Shown here in pieces: positions 54,566 to 62,379 of a stretch of 64,000 bases of DNA; positions within the stretch are counted from its first letter, which is position 1; each line of letters opens with the position of its first letter. Under the pieces are notes generated by a model. It was not told the DNA's origin. It ran no database searches and was given only the letters and a program-made list of their open reading frames with translations. The translations under genes and the position numbers were made by a program. The stretch lies in NCBI GenBank assembly GCA_022767745.1, contig JALENN010000010.1:186001-250000 (forward strand). Direction: 5' to 3'. This DNA is from Alistipes sp. Its GTDB lineage: Bacteria > Bacteroidota > Bacteroidia > Bacteroidales > Rikenellaceae.

Positions 54566-55819
54566 ATGGACAAAACCGTCTCCTTGGGGAGTGCCAACGG
54601 AACAATTACTCCTCCAAGTTCAAAGAGTTACGCACAACGCGCCATAGCCCTCGCGCTGCTGGCCGAAGGACGCACGACGCTGCGCAACATAGAATTCTGT
54701 AAGGATACCCGCTCGGCCATCTCCTGCATCGAGGCGCTCGGCGCCAAAGTATCATATCTCGACGACTCGACCATCGCCGTCGACGGCGGCCTGAACCCCG
54801 TGACCGACACGCTCATGGTCGGCGAATCGGGCCTCGCCACACGTCTGTTCACCCCCATCGCATCGCTCAACTCGACACCCATCTGCATCAAGGGCGAGGG
54901 CACGCTGCTCCACCGCCCCATGATCATGATGATCGAGCCGTTGCGCAAGCTGGGCGTCGAGGTGCGCGACGGAGGCGGACACCTGCCCATCGTCGTCAGG
55001 GGCCCCATCCACGGCGGCAACATCGAGGTCGACGGCAGCTTCTCGTCGCAGTTCATCACGGGACTGCTGCTCGCGCTGCCCCTGGCCAAGGAGGACACGA
55101 CGCTCTACGTACGCTCGGCCGTATCGACGCCCTACATCGACATGACCATCGACACGGCGCGCCGCTTCGGTGTCGAGATCATGCACCACGAGGGCGACTA
55201 CTCGGAGTTCTACATCGAGGGTGGCCAGACCTACCGCCCCGCCGACATCGCCATCGAGGGCGACTGGAGCGGCGCCTCGACCATGCTCGTGGCCGGAGCC
55301 ATAGCGGGCCGCGTAACGCTTAAGAACCTCTCGACGCTATCGAAGCAGGCCGACACGGCCATCTGCCGCGCCCTCGAAAGAGCCGGCGCGGGCATCATAA
55401 TAGAAGGAGACTCGATAACGGTGACCAAACGGCCGCTGCGCCCCTTCACCTTCGACGCCACCAACTCGCCCGACCTCTTCCCCGCACTGGCGGCACTCGC
55501 CGCGGCGGCTCACGGCGAAAGCACCATCATCGGCACGCAGCGCCTGCTGCACAAGGAGAGCGACCGCGCCGAGACCATACGCCAGGAGTACGAGAAACTG
55601 GGCATCGAGGTCGACATAAGCGAGGAGAACGTAATGAAGATCCGCGGCGGCGAGATACACCCCGCCACCGTCTTCAGCCACAACGACCACCGCATAGCCA
55701 TGTCGCTCGCCGTATCGGCGCTGCGCTGCAAGGGCGATGTAACGATAGAGAATGCCGAATGCGTCGAGAAGAGCTACCCGACATTCTTCGAGGATCTGGA
55801 ATCGATAACCGTACGCTGA
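54566..55819 (+). CDS. aroA: 3-phosphoshikimate 1-carboxyvinyltransferase
   Basis: A 417-residue EPSP synthase of the shikimate pathway. PPSSKSYAQRAIALALLAEG (N-terminal phosphate site), VGESGLATRLFTPIASL, SSQFITGLLLALPLA, and the C-terminal DATNSPDLFPALAALAA and FSHNDHRIAMSLAVSAL. The short 417-residue length is typical of Bacteroidota. aroC starts 1 bp after its stop, a pathway pair. Confidence 0.95.
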   Translation: MDKTVSLGSANGTITPPSSKSYAQRAIALALLAEGRTTLRNIEFCKDTRSAISCIEALGAKVSYLDDSTIAVDGGLNPVTDTLMVGESGLATRLFTPIASLNSTPICIKGEGTLLHRPMIMMIEPLRKLGVEVRDGGGHLPIVVRGPIHGGNIEVDGSFSSQFITGLLLALPLAKEDTTLYVRSAVSTPYIDMTIDTARRFGVEIMHHEGDYSEFYIEGGQTYRPADIAIEGDWSGASTMLVAGAIAGRVTLKNLSTLSKQADTAICRALERAGAGIIIEGDSITVTKRPLRPFTFDATNSPDLFPALAALAAAAHGESTIIGTQRLLHKESDRAETIRQEYEKLGIEVDISEENVMKIRGGEIHPATVFSHNDHRIAMSLAVSALRCKGDVTIENAECVEKSYPTFFEDLESITVR

Positions 55820-55820
55820 C

Positions 55821-56801
55821 ATGAACTCTTGGGGCAACAGATTCAGGGTGACGCTCTGGGGCGAGTCGCACGGAGCGCAGGTAGGAGTCACCATCGACGG
55901 AGTACCGGCAGGCATACCTGTCTCGGAAGATGACTTCGAGGCCGACCTCGCACGCCGCCGCTCGGGCGCCGCAGGCACCACGCCGCGCAAGGAGAGCGAC
56001 GCGCCGCACATCGTGTCGGGCGTCTACAGGGGATATACGACGGGAGCCCCGCTTACGGTGGAGTTCCTCAACGAGAATACACGTTCGGGCGACTACTCGT
56101 CGCTGGAGACGCACCCGCGCCCGTCGCACGCCGACTGGGTGGCGATGAAGAAATACCACGGCTACAACGACCCCCGCGGCGGAGGCCACTTCTCGGGACG
56201 CATAACGCTGGCGCTGGTTACGGCGGGCGTGGTGGCCAAGAAGATCCTCGGCGAGGGCGTCAAATTCACCACCGAAATCACCGAAATAGGAGGCTGCGCC
56301 GACAAGGAGCGCTTCGGCGAGATAATCGAACACGCCCGCATGGAGCAGGACTCGGTGGGCGGCGTTGTCGAGTGCCGCGCCGAGGGCGTGGCGGCAGGGC
56401 TGGGCGAACCGTTCTTCGATTCGGCCGAGAGCCTCATCGCACACCTGCTCTTCTCGGTGCCCGCGGTCAAGGGCGTGGAGTTCGGCAGCGGCTTTGCCGC
56501 AGCCCGCATGCGCGGATCGGAACATAACGACCCCATTGTCGACGCCGAGGGCCACACCGCGACGAACCACGCCGGCGGCATCGTCGGCGGCATCACCAAC
56601 GGCAACGCCATCGTCGTACGTGCCGCCGTGAAGCCCACCGCCTCGATCTCGCGCGAGCAGCAGACCTACAACTGCGCCGACGGACGCATCGAAACACTTG
56701 TCATAAAGGGACGCCACGACGTCTGCATAACACTGCGCGCGGCCGTTGTCGTGGAGGCCGCTACAGCCATCGCGCTGGCCGACCTCAGCCTCAGAGCCTG
56801 A
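55821..56801 (+). CDS. aroC: Chorismate synthase
   Basis: A 326-residue FMN enzyme turning EPSP into chorismate. RVTLWGESHGAQVGVTIDGVPAG at the N-terminus (given in parts), RRRSGAAGTTPRKESD, RGGGHFSGRITLALV, and SAPVVKGVEFG-like SVPAVKGVEFGSGF. It is shorter than the usual 355-360; the loop regions between these motifs are compact, and no key motif is missing. Sits directly after aroA. Confidence 0.95.
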   Translation: MNSWGNRFRVTLWGESHGAQVGVTIDGVPAGIPVSEDDFEADLARRRSGAAGTTPRKESDAPHIVSGVYRGYTTGAPLTVEFLNENTRSGDYSSLETHPRPSHADWVAMKKYHGYNDPRGGGHFSGRITLALVTAGVVAKKILGEGVKFTTEITEIGGCADKERFGEIIEHARMEQDSVGGVVECRAEGVAAGLGEPFFDSAESLIAHLLFSVPAVKGVEFGSGFAAARMRGSEHNDPIVDAEGHTATNHAGGIVGGITNGNAIVVRAAVKPTASISREQQTYNCADGRIETLVIKGRHDVCITLRAAVVVEAATAIALADLSLRA

Positions 56802-56806
56802 ATACC

Positions 56807-57661
56807 ATGGAAGCCACGCGGGGCGAAATAACGGCCTACATAGCAGCAGCCGTGCTGGGGCTATACCCCGAGCGCGAGGCGCGCCGCATAGCCATCATGG
56901 CGGCGGCGGCACTCGGCGGCGAGGCGGAGGCGAAGTTTCTGGCCGATCCCAATCAGAGAGTCACGATAGACGGCGTGGAGGAGTGTGCCGCACAGCTCGC
57001 GGCGGGACGTCCCGTGCAATATGTCACGGGGCGCGCGGAGTTTTGCGACATGACATTCCATGTTGACGAGAGCGTGCTCATACCGCGCCCCGAGACCGAA
57101 GAGTTGGTCATGTGGGCCGCGCAGTGCGCCGCAGGCAAACCCCGTCCCCGCATACTCGACGTCTGCACCGGCAGCGGATGCATAGCCATAGCGCTGGCCG
57201 CACGCCTGCCCGAGGCGGAGGTGACGGCGCTCGACCTGTCGCACGCCGCCGTCGAGACGGCACGCCGCAATGCCTCAACGAACAATGTCAAGGTGCGTTT
57301 CGTAGAGGATGACGCGCTGAAGGGGATGCCCACGCTTGCGGGCGAGCGGTTCGATATCATCGCATCAAACCCGCCCTACATACCGCGCTCGGAGATGGCC
57401 TCGATGCACGTCAACGTCACACGTTACGAACCACACATGGCTCTGTTCGTTGACGATGCCGACCCGCTGGTATTCTACCGCGCCATAGCCCGCGCGGCGC
57501 GCGGAATGCTCGCCCCCGACGGGGCGCTGCTCTTCGAGGTGCACGAGGCGTGGGCCGAACGCACGGCCGAAATGCTGCGCGAGGAGGGGTTCGACGACAC
57601 GCAACTGCGGTGCGACCTGTTCGGTAAACCGAGAATGACATGCAGCAGGACCGCAAGATAA
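56807..57661 (+). CDS. prmC: Release factor glutamine methyltransferase
   Basis: A 284-residue SAM methylase that modifies the GGQ glutamine of release factors. N-terminal helical domain, then IPRPETEELV, the SAM motif ILDVCTGSGCIAIALA and catalytic NPPYIP near residue 188. Its 3' end overlaps recX by 22 bp. Confidence 0.95.
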   Translation: MEATRGEITAYIAAAVLGLYPEREARRIAIMAAAALGGEAEAKFLADPNQRVTIDGVEECAAQLAAGRPVQYVTGRAEFCDMTFHVDESVLIPRPETEELVMWAAQCAAGKPRPRILDVCTGSGCIAIALAARLPEAEVTALDLSHAAVETARRNASTNNVKVRFVEDDALKGMPTLAGERFDIIASNPPYIPRSEMASMHVNVTRYEPHMALFVDDADPLVFYRAIARAARGMLAPDGALLFEVHEAWAERTAEMLREEGFDDTQLRCDLFGKPRMTCSRTAR

Positions 57662-58170
57662 AACGCGCCAAAACGGCACAGCAGGCCCTGGAGTCGCTCA
57701 TGCGCCTCTGCGCACGAGCCGAGCGGTCGTCGGGCGATGCCATGCGCCTGATGGCTACATGGCAGGTGCCGCAACAGGAGCGCGACGCCGTGCTGCAGCG
57801 GCTACGGGACGAGAAGTTCATCGACGACAGGCGTTATGCCGAAGCCTTCGTGCGCGAGAAGATAAACCTCAGCGCCTGGGGCGAATACAAGATAACGGCG
57901 GCACTGCGCCGCAAGGGAATAGACGACAATACGGTCAGGGAGGCCATGTCGCTGTACGTGCGCACCGACACCGAGGAGCGGCTCGAAGAGCGGCTGCAAC
58001 GCAAGGCGCGCACCGTGAAATACGACACGCCCTACCAGCTGCGCACGAAGCTCATGCGCTACGGCGCATCGCTGGGATACTCCTTCGACCAGGTGGCGCA
58101 GAGCGTCGACCGCATAATGGAGAATATAACAAACGACACATGCGAAGAGGATACATTCACCTTGTACTGA
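57640..58170 (+). CDS. recX: Regulatory protein RecX
   Basis: A 176-residue helical protein that inhibits RecA filaments. The three-helix repeats are visible (ALESLMRLCARAERSSGDAM, LRDEKFIDDRRYAEAFVREK, LRRKGIDDNTVREAMSLY). recA itself is not in the window. It overlaps prmC by 22 bp and the M23 gene by 31 bp. Confidence 0.9.
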   Translation: MQQDRKIKRAKTAQQALESLMRLCARAERSSGDAMRLMATWQVPQQERDAVLQRLRDEKFIDDRRYAEAFVREKINLSAWGEYKITAALRRKGIDDNTVREAMSLYVRTDTEERLEERLQRKARTVKYDTPYQLRTKLMRYGASLGYSFDQVAQSVDRIMENITNDTCEEDTFTLY

Positions 58171-59900
58171 CGGCCGCGGCGGCCGTCGGCATCACGGCCG
58201 GGGCGTCGGCACAGCGCCTCGACACGGCATATTACGACTTTCCGCTGCGCGACGTTGCGGGATACTACTCGGCCAACTTCGGCGAGATGCGCCCCAACCA
58301 CTTCCACTCGGGCACCGACATCAAGACCGACGGTGTGGAGGGCAAGCCCGTCGTGGCAGCAGCCGACGGCTACGTCTCGCGCATATTCATGTCGCCGTGG
58401 GGCTACGGCCTGGCCCTATACGTCACCCACCCCAACGGCACCACCACCGTCTACGGCCACCTGTCGCGCTTCCGCAAGGACATAGCCGACTACGTATGGC
58501 AGCAGCGCCACAGCCAGCGCAAGAACCGCGTCGACCTCTACTGCAAGGAGGGTACGTTCACCGTCAAGCGCGGCGAGGAGATCGCCCGCTCGGGCGATAC
58601 GGGGTCGTCGGGAGGCCCGCACCTGCACTTCGAGATACGCGACGCGCGCACGCAGAAGACCCTCAACGTCATACAGCAGGGCATACTGCGGCCGAAGGAC
58701 GACATCGCCCCGCTGATGATGAAGCTGCACTACGTGGAGGTTGACACCGTGCGCAACATCCCCGTGCACAGCGCCCTGCGCACCTACGCCCTGCAGAAGG
58801 GGCCCGACTCGATATATCGCCCCGCGCAGACCTCGCCGCTGAAGGTCGGCCGCAGGGGTTACTTCATCGTCGAGGTGTCGGACCGCAAGAACGACTGCGC
58901 CAACACCTACGGCGTCTACCGCGTCACCGAGCGGCTCGACGAGCGCCCGATATTCGAATACCGCAACGACGGCTTCCCGTTCAACTTCTCGCGCTACTGC
59001 AACTCGGTATCCTACTACCCCATACAGCGCGCCTCGCGTAACGAGGCCATACGCCTGACTCACATCGAGGGCGGTACCAGCTACTTCTACACCGTGGTCG
59101 AGGACCGCGGCATAGTATCGGCCGCCGAGGGTGAAAGCCGCAACGTCGTCATCGAGGCCGCCGACGACTGCGGCAACGTCTCGACCCTTGCGTTCGAGAT
59201 CGAGGGCAAGCCCGACAGCGAATGCTTCACGGGACACATCGACCCCGAGAGCGACATCATACGCCGAGGCAGCGACTTCACGGCACGCGTCGACAGCATC
59301 TTCAGCGTCACCGTACCGCGCGGCGCGCTCTACGAGTCGGTCGTGTCGGACATCGCACGCGAAGACGACCTGCGCCCCCATGCCGACACTACGGTAAAGG
59401 TGCTCTCGCCGGCATACCGAGTGCTCGATCGCAGCATACCGCTGCACAAGGGCATCACGCTCACGTTCACCACGCCCGTCGACAAGGCCCTGCAGCGCCA
59501 CACGACAATGGCATCGGTGTCAAGCAACGGCTCGCTCGCCTACGCCGGAGGGTCATACGCCGATGGCAGCCTCAAGGCTCAGACCTCGACGCTGGGCACC
59601 TACTGCCTGGCGGCCGACCTGACGCCGCCCACCATACGCCCGTCGTTCAAGGATGGCGAGGACTGCCGCTCGCGGCGGACTCTCACCTTCCGCATCGCAG
59701 ACAACTTCTCGGGCATAGGTTCCTACACGGCCTCGATCGACGGCCGCTGGGTTGCCGTCGACTACGCGCCCAAGCATGCCCGCGCCACCATCCACCTCGA
59801 TGCCGAGGGCATCACGGGAGGCGTCGCACACGAAGTGTCGTTCACGCTGACCGACAACTGCGGCAACCGCACCGTCTGGAAAGGCTCCATAGTAAAATAA
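58140..59900 (+). CDS. Exported M23 peptidase
   Basis: A 586-residue protein with a signal peptide (about 1-24, ending ASAQ) and, right behind it, an M23 (lysostaphin-type) zinc peptidase domain: HFHSGTDIK gives H56 and D60, and GGPHLHFEI gives H161/H163. Such enzymes cut peptidoglycan cross-links or act as EnvC-like activators. The remaining 400 residues are beta-rich, probably several Ig-like or sandwich domains (FRIADNFSGIGSYTASIDG near the end). The ATG chosen follows from the signal peptide; the frame is open further back, inside recX and prmC. Confidence 0.88.
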   Translation: MRRGYIHLVLTAAAAVGITAGASAQRLDTAYYDFPLRDVAGYYSANFGEMRPNHFHSGTDIKTDGVEGKPVVAAADGYVSRIFMSPWGYGLALYVTHPNGTTTVYGHLSRFRKDIADYVWQQRHSQRKNRVDLYCKEGTFTVKRGEEIARSGDTGSSGGPHLHFEIRDARTQKTLNVIQQGILRPKDDIAPLMMKLHYVEVDTVRNIPVHSALRTYALQKGPDSIYRPAQTSPLKVGRRGYFIVEVSDRKNDCANTYGVYRVTERLDERPIFEYRNDGFPFNFSRYCNSVSYYPIQRASRNEAIRLTHIEGGTSYFYTVVEDRGIVSAAEGESRNVVIEAADDCGNVSTLAFEIEGKPDSECFTGHIDPESDIIRRGSDFTARVDSIFSVTVPRGALYESVVSDIAREDDLRPHADTTVKVLSPAYRVLDRSIPLHKGITLTFTTPVDKALQRHTTMASVSSNGSLAYAGGSYADGSLKAQTSTLGTYCLAADLTPPTIRPSFKDGEDCRSRRTLTFRIADNFSGIGSYTASIDGRWVAVDYAPKHARATIHLDAEGITGGVAHEVSFTLTDNCGNRTVWKGSIVK

Positions 59901-59938
59901 CGTGCAGCACGGCCCGCCGAGCCGCACGTACAGCGCCC

Positions 59939-59975
59939 AGGGGCTTCGCGCAAAAGGCACGAAGCCCCTTATTTT
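59939..59975 (+). terminator. Terminator of the lptB-M23 operon
   Basis: Stem AGGGGCTTCG / CGAAGCCCCT, 11-nt loop, followed by TATTTT. Confidence 0.85.
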
Positions 59976-59997
59976 GCGTCCTACGGCAAGAAAAAGA

Positions 59998-60028
59998 TTG
60001 AAGGTTATGCAATTTTTTCATACATTTG
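59998..60028 (+). promoter_or_regulatory. Promoter of the GH92 pair
   Basis: TTG (59998-60000), 20 bp, TACATTTG (60021-60028), 37 bp before the ATG. Confidence 0.78.
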
Positions 60029-60065
60029 AACCTTGGGAACAGACTATATTCAACCACAAACAGAT

Positions 60066-62366
60066 ATGCTAAAACAAACACTCTCAGCACTCGCTTGCGC
60101 CCTCGCCCTGGCGGCGGCGCCCGCGCCCGCCGAGGCGCAGGAGAGCGGTTTCTCGCCCGTGGACTATGTAAACCCGCTGGTGGGAACGCTCTCGACATTC
60201 GAACTCTCGACGGGAAACACCTATCCCGCCATAGCCCGTCCCTGGGGAATGAACTTCTGGACCCCGCAGACGGGCGAGATGGGCAACGGATGGCAGTATG
60301 TATATACCGACAACAAGATCCGCGGCTTCAAGCAGACGCACCAGCCCAGCCCCTGGATCAACGACTTCGGCCAGTTCTCGATAATGCCCGTGGTCGGGGC
60401 TCCCGTCTTCGACCAGGACAAGCGCGCAAGCTGGTTCTCGCACAAGGGCGAGGTGGCCAAGGCTTACTACTACAAGGTATACCTTGCCGAGCACGACGTG
60501 GTGACCGAGTTCGCCCCCACCGACCGCGCCGCCATCTTCCGCTTCACCTTCCCCGACTCGGATGATTCGTACGTTGTGGTCGACGCCTTCGACCGCGGCT
60601 CGGCCGTGGAGATCGACAAGGCCAACAACCGCATCACGGGATACACCACGCGCAACAGCGGCGGCGTACCCGAAAACTTCAAGAACTACTTTGTCGTCGA
60701 GTTCGACAAGCCGTTCGAGTATGTGGCCACCGTCGCCGACGGCAATATCAGCGAGGGTACGCTCGCGCAGAAGGCTGGCCATGCCGGCGCCATCATCGGC
60801 TTCGCCACATCGAAGGGCGAGAAGGTGCATGCACGCGTGGCTTCGTCGTTCATCAGCCCCGAGCAGGCGCTCGTAAACCTCAAGGAGTTGGGCAATGACA
60901 CGCTCGAGGAGGTGGCCGAGAAGGGCCGCAAGGCGTGGAACGAGGTGCTGGGCCGCATCGAGGTCAGCGGCGGCGACCTCGACCAGATGCGCACCTTCTA
61001 CTCGTGCCTCTACCGATCGACACTCTTCCCCCACAAGTTCTACGAGGTGAGCGACAAGGGCGAGATACTGCACTACAGCCCTGAGAAGGGCACAGTCGAG
61101 AAGGGTTACTACTATACGGGCACCGGTTTCTGGGACACGTTCCGCTGTCTCTTCCCGCTGCTCAACGTACTCTATCCGTCGGAGAACCTCAAGATGCAGG
61201 AGGGCCTTCTGAACGTCTACCGCGAGAGCGGCTTCTTCCCCGAGTGGGCTAGCCCGGGACACCGCGGCTGCATGATCGGCAACAACTCGGCATCGGTACT
61301 CGCCGACGCCTACCTGAAGGGCGTAAAGGTGGATGACCCCGAGACGCTCTACGAGGGACTTATCCACGGCGCCAACAACGTTCATCCCCGCATCGGATCA
61401 ACAGGCCGCACCGGATACCAGTACTACAACGAGCTGGGATATGTGCCCTACGACGTGAAGATAAACGAGAACGTGGCCCGCACGCTCGAGTACGCCTACG
61501 ACGACTGGTGCATCTACCGCATGGGCAAGGCTCTGGGCCGCCCCGATGAGGAGACCGACCTATACGCAAAGCGCGCCATGAACTACCGCAACGTGTTCGA
61601 CCCCGAGACGCGCCTGATGCGCGGCCGCAACAAGGACGGCGAGTTCATGAAGCCCTTCTCGCCGCTCAAGTGGGGCGACGCCTTCACCGAGGGTAACAGC
61701 TGGCACTACACGTGGTCGGTATTCCACGACCCGCAGGGCCTGATCGACCTCATGGGCGGTGACGACGAGTTCGTCGCCATGCTCGACTCGGTATTCACCG
61801 TACCGCCCGCATACGACGACAGCTACTACGGCGGCACCATCCACGAGATACGCGAGATGACCGTCATGAACATGGGCAACTACGCCCACGGCAACCAGCC
61901 CATACAGCACATGATCTACCTCTACGACTATGCCGGCCAGCCGTGGAAGGCACAGTACTGGCTGCGCGAAGTGATGAACCGCCTCTACTCGGCCACCCCC
62001 GACGGATACTGCGGCGACGAGGACAACGGACAGACCTCGGCATGGTATGTCTTCTCGGCGCTGGGATTCTACCCCGTATGCCCGGGTACCGACCAGTACA
62101 TCATGGGCGCACCACTGTTCAAGAAGGCCGTGCTGCACCTCGAGAACGGCAACACCTTCGAGATCTCAGCGCCCGACAACAGCGCCGACAACCGCTACAT
62201 CGACGCCATGACCATCGACGGCAAGCGCTACACGCACAACTACATCACCCACGAGCAGATAATGCAGGGCGGCAAGATGGAGGTCGAGATGAGCGACAAG
62301 CCCAACACCAAGCGCGGCACGGCCAAGAGCGACCGCCCATACTCGTTCTCGAACGAAAAACACTAA
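60066..62366 (+). CDS. GH92 alpha-1,2-mannosidase, periplasmic
   Basis: A 766-residue glycosidase with a signal peptide (ending AEAQ). The N-terminal sandwich starts DYVNPLVGTLSTFELSTGNT and RPWGMNFWTPQTG; the (alpha/alpha)6 catalytic domain has TGFWDTFRCLFPLLNVLYP, FTEGNSWHYTWSVFHD and the conserved acidic stretch GDEDNGQTSAWYVFSALGFY (residues 650-669), the last typical of GH92. These calcium enzymes trim alpha-mannose from N-glycans or yeast mannan. Start: ATG of MLKQTLSALAC; a TTG 33 bp upstream is in frame but close to the expected transcript start. Confidence 0.92.
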   Translation: MLKQTLSALACALALAAAPAPAEAQESGFSPVDYVNPLVGTLSTFELSTGNTYPAIARPWGMNFWTPQTGEMGNGWQYVYTDNKIRGFKQTHQPSPWINDFGQFSIMPVVGAPVFDQDKRASWFSHKGEVAKAYYYKVYLAEHDVVTEFAPTDRAAIFRFTFPDSDDSYVVVDAFDRGSAVEIDKANNRITGYTTRNSGGVPENFKNYFVVEFDKPFEYVATVADGNISEGTLAQKAGHAGAIIGFATSKGEKVHARVASSFISPEQALVNLKELGNDTLEEVAEKGRKAWNEVLGRIEVSGGDLDQMRTFYSCLYRSTLFPHKFYEVSDKGEILHYSPEKGTVEKGYYYTGTGFWDTFRCLFPLLNVLYPSENLKMQEGLLNVYRESGFFPEWASPGHRGCMIGNNSASVLADAYLKGVKVDDPETLYEGLIHGANNVHPRIGSTGRTGYQYYNELGYVPYDVKINENVARTLEYAYDDWCIYRMGKALGRPDEETDLYAKRAMNYRNVFDPETRLMRGRNKDGEFMKPFSPLKWGDAFTEGNSWHYTWSVFHDPQGLIDLMGGDDEFVAMLDSVFTVPPAYDDSYYGGTIHEIREMTVMNMGNYAHGNQPIQHMIYLYDYAGQPWKAQYWLREVMNRLYSATPDGYCGDEDNGQTSAWYVFSALGFYPVCPGTDQYIMGAPLFKKAVLHLENGNTFEISAPDNSADNRYIDAMTIDGKRYTHNYITHEQIMQGGKMEVEMSDKPNTKRGTAKSDRPYSFSNEKH

Positions 62367-62379
62367 AACACACTACACG

